A DNA stretch of 41,366 bases, from assembly GCA_015063235.1 (NCBI GenBank), contig SUSW01000030.1:1-41366 (forward strand), in the 5' to 3' direction. This DNA comes from Thermoplasmata archaeon. GTDB taxonomy: Archaea; Thermoplasmatota; Thermoplasmata; Methanomassiliicoccales; Methanomethylophilaceae. Positions 24,196 to 32,522 of this stretch are shown here, piece after piece (positions within the stretch are counted from its first letter, which is position 1; each line of letters opens with the position of its first letter). Below the pieces are notes generated by a model. That model was not told the DNA's origin, ran no database searches, and worked only from the letters and a program-made list of their open reading frames with translations. A program made the translations under genes and the position numbers.

Positions 24196-24511
24196 TTCCT
24201 CTGGAAATCCGCATTTCCCTTATTCGATAATCACATACTGACGACAGTCTCAAAAATATTGATAGTTTTTCTATGTATTTCAACAAATACCTTAATATAC
24301 TGATGGCGATAAATAAGAAATAATCGGAACAAATCGGAATGATAATATTTAAATTAATCCAATAAAATCGTGTGCAATACAATGTTTTTATTTATATTCT
24401 CAACAATATGATATATAAATTTTGACTGAAATTATGGATAGTTCATCCATCCAAGTATCGGTTTAAATACGCTCCCAACACGTAGTACAATCACAAAGGA
24501 GGAAAAAAGTC
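24196..24511 (+). promoter_or_regulatory. Long AT-rich promoter/leader region of the methyltransferase operon
   Basis: A 316-bp gap with no gene. A good TATA box, ATATATAAAT (24411-24420), would place the start near 24441, inside the inverted repeat at 24434-24450. A second box, TTTAAATA (about 24472-24479), is possible but would leave almost no leader ahead of the Shine-Dalgarno AAAGGAGG (24496-24502). The length and composition suggest a strong, regulated promoter. Confidence 0.6.
24434..24450 (+). promoter_or_regulatory. Inverted repeat ATGGAT-N5-ATCCAT, candidate operator
   Basis: Perfect 6-bp arms with 5-nt spacer AGTTC. It shares the core TGGAT-N5-ATCCA with 19336 and 30357 and overlaps the predicted start site of the methyltransferase operon. 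Confidence 0.6.
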
Positions 24512-25621
24512 ATGCAAGAAATGACACCAGCAAGACGCGCGCTAGCAGGAGTACTCGGAGGACGTGTAGACTACGTCCCTCCGGCGAACCCGTTGGCACA
24601 GACGACAAAGGAACTCATGGAGTGGTGTAACGCTTCATGGCCGAAAGCACACAGAGACCCGAAGATGATGGCAGATCTGGCGGCTGCCCCCTACGAGGTC
24701 TGCGGAATAGAGGCTGCAAGGCCCCAGTTCGACATATCCCTGGAAGCTGAGGTCCTGGGATGCAAACTGGACTGGAACAAGCCGGACAGGCCCCCTGTCA
24801 CCGGACCAGCATACACGAACCCCAAGGACATCACCTGGGACGACAAGTTCTACGAGAAGGACAGGGCCAAGGTCGTATTGGATGCGATAGACATCCTGAG
24901 GACCAGATACTGCGGAGACCTTCCGATCATCCCTGTCATCACAGCGCCCTTCACGGTCGCAGGACACATTATGGGTGTAGAGAAACTGGTGATGATGACG
25001 GTCACCGACCCCGAGAAGGCACATGAGGCCATTGCGGCAGCGACGGATTTCTGTATCGAATACGGAAGGCAGCAGGTCGCGGCAGGAGCGCACATCCTGT
25101 TCCCCGCGGACCCGTCGGCATCGGGAGACCTGATCTCGCCCGAGACATACGAGGAGTTCGTACTGCCTTACCACAGGAAGTTCGCAAGGGCTGTCAGCGC
25201 ACCGAAGATCCTGCACATGTGCGGACACACCGAGAAACTTCTGCCTCTGATCAAGACCAGCGGAATGGACTGCTTCTCGTTCGATGCTCCCCCGGCATGG
25301 TTCGTCAGGCAGGAACTAGGAAACGAGATGACCTGCCTTGGAAGCCTGGACGTCATCGATCTGATGCCCAACGGAACCCCCGAGGAGGTTTACGCAAGGA
25401 CTCAGCAGTGCATACGCGAGGGAGTCAACGTCGTAGGAACCGCCTGCGATGTGTCCAACGGAACCCCCCTGGCCAACCTCAAGGCGTATGTGCAGGCATG
25501 CAAGGACACGCCTGTACCGGATGCTGCGGATGCCGACGACTGCGTAAGAGCATACGGACGCGCCAAGGCGAAGTACCTGAAGAGTCTTGGTGACGTTCCT
25601 ATCGAAGGAGGTGTTTTCTGA
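24512..25621 (+). CDS. UroD-fold corrinoid methyltransferase (MtaA/MtbA/CmuA family)
   Basis: 369 residues. Enzymes of this family use a zinc-bound thiolate or activated substrate to move methyl groups to or from a corrinoid protein; MtaA and MtbA methylate coenzyme M. The zinc ligands of the family (H-x-C...C) are visible as His235 and Cys237 (ILHMCGH) and Cys312 ([11 protein letters not shown]). It is longer than typical MtaA/MtbA (about 340). It is coupled to the corrinoid gene by TGATG and has a strong AAAGGAGG site. Two readings are open: a CoM methylase dedicated to the neighbouring corrinoid protein, or a substrate-specific methyltransferase/O-demethylase of the same fold. No MtaB, MttB, MtbB or MtmB homologue is in the window. 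Confidence 0.88.
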   Translation: MQEMTPARRALAGVLGGRVDYVPPANPLAQTTKELMEWCNASWPKAHRDPKMMADLAAAPYEVCGIEAARPQFDISLEAEVLGCKLDWNKPDRPPVTGPAYTNPKDITWDDKFYEKDRAKVVLDAIDILRTRYCGDLPIIPVITAPFTVAGHIMGVEKLVMMTVTDPEKAHEAIAAATDFCIEYGRQQVAAGAHILFPADPSASGDLISPETYEEFVLPYHRKFARAVSAPKILHMCGHTEKLLPLIKTSGMDCFSFDAPPAWFVRQELGNEMTCLGSLDVIDLMPNGTPEEVYARTQQCIREGVNVVGTACDVSNGTPLANLKAYVQACKDTPVPDAADADDCVRAYGRAKAKYLKSLGDVPIEGGVF

Positions 25622-26436
25622 TGCAGATGGATATAGCAATGCAGCTTGTCGAGAAGATGCGCGTGGAGGACCCCGTGAGGTTCAACAAGCTCGTCAACGA
25701 GGGAATGGCCATAGAGCTCGGCATCATCTCACCAGCGGATAAGAAGGCTAAGAGCGCGGAGAAGCTCAAGGAGGAGTTCTTCCCCAACGATGCGGAGTAC
25801 CGCAAGGTCGCACAGGGAGTGCTCGACGGAAAGAGGGCTGTCGTCGTACCGGCGGTCACAGCACTCGTGGAGAGCGGAAAGGATCCGGTAGATGTCGTCA
25901 CCAACGCACTGATGCCCGGAATCACCGTGCAGTGCGAGATGTACGACCTGGGATTGTCGTTCGTTCCCGAGATCCTGATGTCTAACGATGCCATGCAGGC
26001 TGGAATCAAGATCTGTCAGGACAAGATCGGACAGGTCCCCAGCAAGGGTGTCATCGCATCGTTCGTGGCGCAGGGAGACCTGCACGACATCGGAAAGAAC
26101 ATCTGCGCAGCCATCCTGAGGGCAAACGGTTACACGGTGATCGATATCGGAAGGGATGTCCCCAAGGAGAAGGTCCTGGAGATCGTGAAGGAGAACAACG
26201 TGAAGCTGGTCTGCGGATCGACCCTGATGTCCACCACCAAACCCGGACTCGTGGACACCTCGCTCCTGCTGGAGCTGGAGAAGACCGGAGTGTCCGTTGC
26301 ATGCGGAGGAGCAGCTGTCTCCAAGGCGTTCGTGGACACCTTCAGGAACTCGCTGTACACCAAGTCGCCTCTAGAGACCGTGCACACCGCGGCCAAGATC
26401 ATGGAAGGACAGACCTGGGAACAGATAAGGTCCTGA
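25621..26436 (+). CDS. Methyltransferase corrinoid protein (MtaC-like)
   Basis: 271 residues. The N-terminal helical cap domain (about 45-135, with ESGKDPVDVVTNALMPGI and PEILMSNDAMQAGI) precedes the B12-binding Rossmann domain with Asp153-x-His155-x-x-Gly158 (GDLHDIGKN), where His is the lower cobalt ligand, then CGSTLMSTT and ACGGAAVSK. The cap and RANGYTVIDIGRDVP segments resemble MtaC, the methanol corrinoid protein, more than the methylamine ones. It carries the methyl group between a substrate methyltransferase and CoM. About 45 extra N-terminal residues precede the cap. GGAGGT lies inside the end of the upstream gene. Confidence 0.92.
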   Translation: MQMDIAMQLVEKMRVEDPVRFNKLVNEGMAIELGIISPADKKAKSAEKLKEEFFPNDAEYRKVAQGVLDGKRAVVVPAVTALVESGKDPVDVVTNALMPGITVQCEMYDLGLSFVPEILMSNDAMQAGIKICQDKIGQVPSKGVIASFVAQGDLHDIGKNICAAILRANGYTVIDIGRDVPKEKVLEIVKENNVKLVCGSTLMSTTKPGLVDTSLLLELEKTGVSVACGGAAVSKAFVDTFRNSLYTKSPLETVHTAAKIMEGQTWEQIRS

Positions 26437-26450
26437 GAACAAACGAAACA

Positions 26451-26465
26451 GGGGCCCCAGGCCCC
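26451..26465 (+). terminator. Attenuator-like hairpin between corrinoid gene and activator gene
   Basis: GGGGCC (26451-26456), loop CCA, GGCCCC (26460-26465), followed by ATTCTTTTA. Partial termination here would make much less activator than corrinoid protein, as expected for a catalytic reactivase. Confidence 0.65.
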
Positions 26466-26482
26466 ATTCTTTTAGGGATACT

Positions 26483-28054
26483 ATGGGCAGAGAAGCCATC
26501 GCATTGGACATAGGCACTAGCGGAATCAGAGGACAGCTCCTCGATCTCGAGAAGAAGAAAGTCGTACGCACATGCATCACATCGAGGAACCCGATCCCCG
26601 GATGCAATGTGATGGACCACATGTCCTTCGCAATCCAATACGGACAGGAGCTCGCCCATTCGATCCTTGCGGACGCCGTCCGCAGCATAATCGACAGACT
26701 GGGGCCGAAGGACCTGGTCAGGATAGCCGTGTGCGGCAACCCCATCCAGCTGTCGCTTTTCGAGGGAATAGACATCCGCGACCTCGCATACGCCGGGGAG
26801 AGCAAGATCATCAGCGAAGGCATAGAGAGGAAGGACCGCAAGGGACATGTGGCCGATGGTGCGATCGTAGGCCTTCCCGGGATCGATATAATCATCCCTC
26901 CTGCCGTGAAGCATGAGATAGGCGCGGATGCCCTGGCGATGATGCTGAAATCTGGATTCCTAGACGACGACATGTGCATGGTCACGGACTACGGGACCAA
27001 CGCCGAGATGGCTCTGAAAGTGAAGGACAAGATCTACACCGGATCGGCATCGGCAGGTCCTGCGATGGAGGGGCAGCAGATCCACAACGGGATGATAGCC
27101 GGACCCGGGGCACTGAGCGACATGGTCCGCACACCGCTGGGATGGCAGACCAAGGTCCTCAACAGCAGGCTGATCCCTGAGGACGGCCCCGTGCTCAACA
27201 TACGCAGCGACATCTCCAGGAACTCCGGTGTGGCCCCCACCGGGATCACAGGCACCGGCGTGGTCGCCATGATGTATGCGCTGCATGAGGACGGACGCGT
27301 GGAGGATGCGAAGATAAAGAACGATCCCGTCAGGGTGACCCGTACGGTGAGGTTCGATACCGAAGATTACAAGGAGGCCGGGAAGGCCCTCGGAGCCATC
27401 AGGGCAGGGCATCTGACGCTGATGATCATGGCAGGCGTCGAACCCGAGAAGATCACGAAGATGTACATGGCAGGCGCGTCGGGAACGTATGTGGATCCGG
27501 TGAAGGCGAAAGCCGTCGGACTGGTGCCTCCGGACAGCATAGACATCAAGCAGGTCGGGAACACATCTCTTGAATTGGCAAAGGACCTCGCGTTCGACCC
27601 CGATATGCTTGGAGAGCTGGAGGGACTCAGGAAGAAGCTGGTAACAGACCACATAATGTTCGCATCCTGCGACACCTTCCGCGACCTGTATACCTATGAG
27701 TTCGGATACTGGAACGACGGCATGCCCCTGAACCGCTACAGGAGAGGGCTGGAGAGGTACGGCCTGGAAGGCTACCTCGACAGGACCACGCCCACCAACA
27801 TCACCAAGCTATACGAGACCGACATCCACGATGTCGGAGAATCGTTGGAGATACTGGACATCTCCCCTGTAATGACGTCCTCATGGGATTGCTCGCAGTG
27901 CGGCAAATGTGTTAGGGGATGTCCGGAGAAGGCCCTGACCATGGATGATGGTAAGTTCACCATAAGGACAGGTTTCTGTCTGGGGACCAGCTGTCAGAAG
28001 TGTCAGGAGAACTGCCCCGAGCGGAAGTTCGATTATCAGTCTTTCAGAATGTGA
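26483..28054 (+). CDS. ramA: Corrinoid-protein reductive activase (RamA-like)
   Basis: 523 residues. RamA-type proteins use ATP to reduce inactive Co(II) to Co(I) in methyltransferase corrinoid proteins. The N-terminal and central parts show the ASKHA-like ATPase features ALDIGTSGIRGQLLDL, VTDYGTNAEMAL and AGASGTYVDP. The C-terminus carries two [4Fe-4S] motifs, CSQCGKCVRGCP and CLGTSCQKCQENCP. The length is close to known RamA (about 540). It follows the methyltransferase and corrinoid genes after a possible attenuator, which ties it to them. The site before the ATG is weak (AGGGAT). Confidence 0.93.
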   Translation: MGREAIALDIGTSGIRGQLLDLEKKKVVRTCITSRNPIPGCNVMDHMSFAIQYGQELAHSILADAVRSIIDRLGPKDLVRIAVCGNPIQLSLFEGIDIRDLAYAGESKIISEGIERKDRKGHVADGAIVGLPGIDIIIPPAVKHEIGADALAMMLKSGFLDDDMCMVTDYGTNAEMALKVKDKIYTGSASAGPAMEGQQIHNGMIAGPGALSDMVRTPLGWQTKVLNSRLIPEDGPVLNIRSDISRNSGVAPTGITGTGVVAMMYALHEDGRVEDAKIKNDPVRVTRTVRFDTEDYKEAGKALGAIRAGHLTLMIMAGVEPEKITKMYMAGASGTYVDPVKAKAVGLVPPDSIDIKQVGNTSLELAKDLAFDPDMLGELEGLRKKLVTDHIMFASCDTFRDLYTYEFGYWNDGMPLNRYRRGLERYGLEGYLDRTTPTNITKLYETDIHDVGESLEILDISPVMTSSWDCSQCGKCVRGCPEKALTMDDGKFTIRTGFCLGTSCQKCQENCPERKFDYQSFRM

Positions 28055-28057
28055 AGG

Positions 28058-28075
28058 GAGGGCCTGACGGCCCTC
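28058..28075. terminator. Terminator between convergent ramA and gltX
   Basis: GAGGGCC (28058-28064), loop TGAC, GGCCCTC (28069-28075), followed by ATTGATTAGATTGA. Confidence 0.75.
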
Positions 28076-28092
28076 ATTGATTAGATTGATAT

Positions 28093-29772
28093 TCAGCGGT
28101 GAGCGAATATCATGCCGACGGACTTATCGTTCTTGTTCTCAATCCTAACGAATCCTATCCTCTCGAGCTGGACCATGTCGTTCTTCTCTTTGAGGATCTC
28201 CGGTTCCGCTTTTCCTTTGAGGACGCTTCCGTCGGGCATGATGAGCGTGGCATTTATACCGTCGGCCGCGACCCACTGGACCGCACGTACGCCCTTCTTC
28301 AGGATGGACACGTCGTTGCCGTTGTACTTCACAGGCTTTCCGAACTTGACGTTGCACAGGTCCTTAAGCCTGATCTGGCCGTCGGTCTCGAGGATCTTGT
28401 AATCCTCTCCTGCGAGGCATACCGTCCTGGGCGCTTTGATATCATACTCCCTGTTCCCTCTCTCGGGGTGGTCGGGATGCTTGGGCGCTGCGCCTTTGAT
28501 CTCGTCGATGCCCTCGATGTCGAAGGATACGGGGTCCTGAACGTAGAAGTACCTGTTGGCATCGGTATCGATGATGTCCCTGTTCATACCGTAGAGGTTG
28601 GGCCACGAGAACTCTATGTCGACCGATTTGATACCAGATTCCACCCAGTATCTCCTGATGGCCTCGGGCCTTATTCCGCGTCTCTTCATCGCCCTTACCG
28701 TACCGGTCCTGACGTCATCCCATCCGGTATACTCCCCGTCCCTGATGCTCTGCTTGATGATGGAGGTCTTGAGGACGGTGTCGGGGATATTGACCAGACC
28801 GTAGTGGTAGTACTCGGGCTTCTTCCATCCGAAGTAGTCGAAGATGTACTCCTGCCTGAACGTGTTGTTGAGGTGGTCCTTTCCCCTGATGACGTGCGTC
28901 ATTCCCATCTCGTGATCGTCGATGGCGACGGAGAGGTTCATCATGGGGTATGCGATGTATTTCTCTCCGGTACGGGGGTGGGGGTGCCTTACCAGCCTGA
29001 GGGCCACGAAATCCCTGACTGCCGGGTTGGGGTGGCAGATATCAGTCTTCACAACGACGACAGCCTCACCGTCAGCGTAGTCACCAGCAAGGAACTTGTC
29101 GTACCTGTCCAATTGGGTCTCGACGGGAAGGTCGTGGCAGGGGCATTTCTGCTTCTTCTCCTTCAATGCCCTCCAGTCGTCCCCGTTGCATGTGCAGACG
29201 TATGCATGGCCCATCTCCAGGAGCTTCCTGGTGTAATCGTAGTACATCTCGAACCTGTCCGACTGGATGTACTGCTTGTTGCACTTCACCCCGAGCCAGT
29301 CCAGATCCTCAGGGATCATGTCGTACGCATCGGGGTCGATCTTCTCTGGATTGGTATCCTCGAACCTGAGGATCAGGTCTCCGCCGTATCTCTTGACGTA
29401 CTCGTCGTTGAGGATGGATACGCGTGTGTGACCGATATGCAGAGGTCCGGACGGTCCGGGAGCTATACGCATCACCACTTTGCCGTCGACGTTCTTCAGG
29501 TCCGGAAGCTCGTACTTCCTCTCCTTCTTCTCCTTCACGAGAAGGGACGAATCCATCTCCTCCAGGGCCTTGGTCTGGGCCTCGAGACCCATCTGGTTGA
29601 CCTCTTCCACAATCTGATTGATGAGAGGTGTGATCTCTCCCGCCTTGGACCTGAGCTCCGGGCAGCTGCCCAGAATCTTTCCAACAACGGCTTTCGGATT
29701 CGCTGTACCTTTGAAGAACACCGCGTTCTGCAGTGCGTATTTCCTGATCGTCTGCTCGATCTCGTCGGACAT
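28093..29772 (-). CDS. gltX: Glutamyl-tRNA synthetase (archaeal GlxRS)
   Basis: 559 residues, class I synthetase. The archaeal N-terminal helical domain (1-90) precedes the Rossmann core with RIAPGPSGPLHIGHTR (HIGH at 112-115), LRFEDTNPEKIDP, and VIRGKDHLNNT; the C-terminal part is the beta-barrel GlnRS-like anticodon domain. It charges tRNA-Glu, and tRNA-Gln for later amidation. The KMSKS-equivalent loop reads VLKTSIIKQSI, whereas archaeal enzymes usually show LSTSKI, so the second lysine is displaced. The start has AATATAAATA about 27 nt upstream (leaderless). A long open frame antisense to it is a codon-bias shadow. Confidence 0.95.
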   Translation of the reverse strand: MSDEIEQTIRKYALQNAVFFKGTANPKAVVGKILGSCPELRSKAGEITPLINQIVEEVNQMGLEAQTKALEEMDSSLLVKEKKERKYELPDLKNVDGKVVMRIAPGPSGPLHIGHTRVSILNDEYVKRYGGDLILRFEDTNPEKIDPDAYDMIPEDLDWLGVKCNKQYIQSDRFEMYYDYTRKLLEMGHAYVCTCNGDDWRALKEKKQKCPCHDLPVETQLDRYDKFLAGDYADGEAVVVVKTDICHPNPAVRDFVALRLVRHPHPRTGEKYIAYPMMNLSVAIDDHEMGMTHVIRGKDHLNNTFRQEYIFDYFGWKKPEYYHYGLVNIPDTVLKTSIIKQSIRDGEYTGWDDVRTGTVRAMKRRGIRPEAIRRYWVESGIKSVDIEFSWPNLYGMNRDIIDTDANRYFYVQDPVSFDIEGIDEIKGAAPKHPDHPERGNREYDIKAPRTVCLAGEDYKILETDGQIRLKDLCNVKFGKPVKYNGNDVSILKKGVRAVQWVAADGINATLIMPDGSVLKGKAEPEILKEKNDMVQLERIGFVRIENKNDKSVGMIFAHR

Positions 29773-29875
29773 GAATTCCGCGATTCGATAGGCCTATTTA
29801 TATTGTTAGAGAAAAAGGAGAACGGCCGGTTCGTTGGACACGAATAGAAAGTACTTTCAGAACGATTGAATAAAA

Positions 29876-29889
29876 GGCCCGTTAGGGCC
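29876..29889 (-). terminator. Terminator after the TerB-like gene
   Basis: On the minus strand GGCCC/GGGCC pair around a TAAC loop and are followed by TTTTATTC. Confidence 0.65.
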
Positions 29890-29897
29890 AGTTTGTA

Positions 29898-30326
29898 TCA
29901 TCCGATGAGACTGGTGAGCCAAGCCTCCTCGTCGATGGCGAGCTCTCCGTCGACGCAGGCGAATGCGATGAGGAACATGACGATATCCACTTTCATGTAG
30001 TCGGGGAGCATTGCGAACTGTGCCTCCTCGATCTCGGAGTGGGAACCGTCCTTCACGAACTGTGCGAGCGTAGCGGCGAAGTGCTCTGCCTTGAAAGGCA
30101 TCCCTCCGTGGTACATGTTCAGTGCCTGCATCATAGCGAACTCGTTGACATCGAGGATCCCGTCGATGGAGGCGATCTTCTTGAGGAAAACCTCCAGGAT
30201 GTCGCTGAGCATCGGCTGGGCGAGACAGTATCCGTCGATAGTCTGGACCTTGGCGAGGAAGAATCCTCCGCGGTCTGCAGGATCCATACTTGTGTACTCC
30301 TTGAGTAAGACTTCTAGGTTAGTCAT
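29898..30326 (-). CDS. TerB-like (tellurite-resistance-type) helical protein
   Basis: 142 residues, all-helical. Two segments, KKIASIDGILDVNEFAMMQAL and AFACVDGELAIDEEAWLTSLI, show the A-x-x-DG-x-(L/I)...E motif of the TerB/DUF533 fold, suggesting an internal duplication with acidic metal-binding positions. The function of archaeal members is unknown; TerB proteins are linked to membrane-associated stress responses. A TATA box (TTAAATAC) about 26 nt upstream indicates a leaderless transcript, and the inverted repeat at 30357-30373 abuts that box. It is a single-gene unit. Confidence 0.6.
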   Translation of the reverse strand: MTNLEVLLKEYTSMDPADRGGFFLAKVQTIDGYCLAQPMLSDILEVFLKKIASIDGILDVNEFAMMQALNMYHGGMPFKAEHFAATLAQFVKDGSHSEIEEAQFAMLPDYMKVDIVMFLIAFACVDGELAIDEEAWLTSLIG

Positions 30327-30356
30327 GAAAACTGAATTGCTTTTTAAAGTATTTAA

Positions 30357-30373
30357 TTGGATTTCTCATCCAA
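30357..30373 (-). promoter_or_regulatory. Inverted repeat TTGGAT-N5-ATCCAA, candidate operator
   Basis: Arms TTGGAT (30357-30362) and ATCCAA (30368-30373) are identical to those at 19336. On the minus strand the repeat ends directly at the TATA-like TTAAATA of the TerB-like gene, where it would occupy the BRE. Confidence 0.6.
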
Positions 30374-30562
30374 CTCGCATCCTCCAAACGGCCAACGCAT
30401 AACAGTCTGGGTTGCATGCAATTCTATTTCATGCGAATAAAACCTGTTTAAAAACTTCTGAGGATAGATTTTCCGTCCGGCATTAGACGGCAATATGACT
30501 TCCCAGCATGCTGTATAGACATATGGCAGACTTTTTTTATCGAATCATCAATCCTTAAAGGG

Positions 30563-31510
30563 ATGATAAACGGCGAAGCGATGCGCAATTTCCTCTTCAC
30601 GCTTAGCCGTTACTATACAAAGATACTGATCAAGGCCATGGCTATCTGCATGTTGGTCTACTCGGTGGCGAACATCTACCTGCAGCTGAATTACAACCTT
30701 TACGGCGGAGATTTCATAGTCGTCGCCTACGGGATCACGCTGATTGTATCCGTGATCGCCCTGTTCACCAGGAAGGTGGATGTGTTCAGACTGGTCGGGA
30801 TTTTCGCACTGATGCTGGCGTTCCAAAGGTTCTATGCCAAGCTGGTAGTCTTCTCATGGGACGATTCGGACTTCACCATCACGATGAACCTTATATTCAT
30901 GGGAATGGCCGCCAACATGATGATCACAGGCGTATCCTTCCTGATAGGGAAGGTCATCAGACGCACATCGATGATGGCCACCTCCATGATCATGGCCGTT
31001 TACGAGTTCCTGCTACTGGAATACTTCATGATCCCCTATGGGATCACCGAGCCCTGGGTGTACTACACCGCAATGCTGTGCCTCATAGGCATGTACCTGT
31101 GCATAGTCGGCCTGATGGATATCGATTCGATCAGATTTTCCACGAAGTTAGCGAAATACTCCAAATCCCTGGAATCCTTCCGCAACGAGCATCAGTACGA
31201 CCGCGGTTCGGCCATCTCCCACGATGCCGCCAGAGCGCTTGTCGACAGCAGGTCTCCCCTGTGGAAGCCCGGGAACGGAGGGCCTGTGGAAGCGGAGCTG
31301 CATTTCGTCATTGAGGGATTCAGCACGAACGCCAATGTCACCGTCCAGAAATGGTACAATGATGACAGACTTTTCTTCACGGTGCACGACCAGCCCGGAA
31401 GCATACTGTTCGCCAACAGGTTCGCTGTCGACACGATACAGATGCTTGACAACAAAGTCCGCCTCGTGGGTAAGGACGGGACTGATGCGACACTCTGGGT
31501 GAGGGATTGA
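30563..31510 (+). CDS. Multi-spanning membrane protein with cytoplasmic C-terminal domain, unknown
   Basis: 315 residues. About six membrane helices (20-190: ILIKAMAICMLVYSVANIY, FIVVAYGITLIVSVIALF, VGIFALMLAFQRFYA, ITMNLIFMGMAANMMITGV, SMIMAVYEFLLLEYFMI, YYTAMLCLIGMYLCIVGLM) are followed by a soluble alpha/beta domain of about 120 residues (VEAELHFVIEGFSTNANVTVQKWYNDDRLFF). No family recognised. The downstream gene has the same layout with different sequence, so they may be distant paralogues forming one complex. The ATG lies about 26 nt after TTTTTTTATC, fitting a leaderless start; an ATG at 30581 is the alternative. Confidence 0.75.
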   Translation: MINGEAMRNFLFTLSRYYTKILIKAMAICMLVYSVANIYLQLNYNLYGGDFIVVAYGITLIVSVIALFTRKVDVFRLVGIFALMLAFQRFYAKLVVFSWDDSDFTITMNLIFMGMAANMMITGVSFLIGKVIRRTSMMATSMIMAVYEFLLLEYFMIPYGITEPWVYYTAMLCLIGMYLCIVGLMDIDSIRFSTKLAKYSKSLESFRNEHQYDRGSAISHDAARALVDSRSPLWKPGNGGPVEAELHFVIEGFSTNANVTVQKWYNDDRLFFTVHDQPGSILFANRFAVDTIQMLDNKVRLVGKDGTDATLWVRD

Positions 31511-31511
31511 T

Positions 31512-32522
31512 ATGAGTTTTGTAGATTCCTGGAAGGATCATCAGACCAACAAGGGCTTCAACCTCTACTCCAGAGCGGTAACGGTCGTTCTGGGGATTGT
31601 GATGATAGTCGTCGGTGTGCTGAGCCTGATAAAGCTGATCTCGGTTCTCGACCAGAACCTATCCATCCACGGATATCCACTCATGATCCCCGCAGGCATA
31701 TTGGTGATACTGACATCCAGGAAACCGCCGAAGTATGCCGTCATCATAACAAGCGTGACGCTGGCGCTGTGCGTTCTGATAAAGCTGTTCACAACCCCAT
31801 ATTCCCGTCCCATCACGGATATCGTGATAACACTGGTCTACTGCGCGATACTGCTGATGTCGGCCATATCATACTGCATGGGCACCCGTCACAGCGCCTG
31901 GAGGATAACCATCCTGGTGGCCATACATGCAGTCCTGTGCATAGGGAACATAGCATTCTCCCTCTACCTTACCGTCCCCTGGCAGGACCTGTGGAAGGAA
32001 TGCACCGAGGAGTTATTGGCGCTGGTGTTCTGCGCCACATTCATCTACTACCTACAACAGCCTGCAGTGAAAGAGGACTCCGTCAACAAACTGATGAAGA
32101 CCGGTGTCGGTTCGCTCGAGGCCGTCGCCGTATCCCGGCCCAGCATATTCATCAGGGAGTCCGCACTCAAAGAGATGCTGGGAGAGACCACTGCCACCTG
32201 GAAGTTCTACAAGGACGGCCCTCTTGTCAGCGAGGGTGTGTCGGAGATCGTGGATCAGAAGAAGGTCTTCAGATGTTCCAGCAAGGTTTGGAGGGGAGAG
32301 AACTTCATCCGTGTATCCTTCGACCGCGTGGCCAGCGACAGCACCTACGGCAACGGTTTCGAGATACGCAACATCGTCTACTCCAATGAGGATCTGGGAA
32401 GATTCGTATATCTGTACGGCAGGGAGGGCTTCTTCATCAAACTGAGAGTCGTCAGCGAGGAAGAGGAGATGGAACAGAACGAGGATGAGACGGAACGCGA
32501 CGATTCAGTGGAAGTCAGATGA
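31512..32522 (+). CDS. Multi-spanning membrane protein, partner of the preceding gene, unknown
   Basis: 336 residues, starting one base after the upstream stop. Five or six membrane helices (about 20-180: AVTVVLGIVMIVVGVLSLIKLI, LMIPAGILVILTS, YAVIITSVTLALCVLIKLF, DIVITLVYCAILLMSAISYC, ITILVAIHAVLCIGNIAFSLYL, ELLALVFCATFIYYL) precede a cytoplasmic domain (about 200-315) and a highly acidic tail (EEEEMEQNEDETERDDS). No family recognised. Its stop overlaps the start of the UbiD-family gene (ATGA), so all three genes form one operon. Confidence 0.75.
   Translation: MSFVDSWKDHQTNKGFNLYSRAVTVVLGIVMIVVGVLSLIKLISVLDQNLSIHGYPLMIPAGILVILTSRKPPKYAVIITSVTLALCVLIKLFTTPYSRPITDIVITLVYCAILLMSAISYCMGTRHSAWRITILVAIHAVLCIGNIAFSLYLTVPWQDLWKECTEELLALVFCATFIYYLQQPAVKEDSVNKLMKTGVGSLEAVAVSRPSIFIRESALKEMLGETTATWKFYKDGPLVSEGVSEIVDQKKVFRCSSKVWRGENFIRVSFDRVASDSTYGNGFEIRNIVYSNEDLGRFVYLYGREGFFIKLRVVSEEEEMEQNEDETERDDSVEVR

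Noticed and set aside
28099-29847. 582-codon open frame antisense to gltX
   Set aside because: It exactly shadows a strongly supported synthetase gene in a GC-rich, codon-biased region, and its translation (rich in V, L, D, G runs) has no family features.
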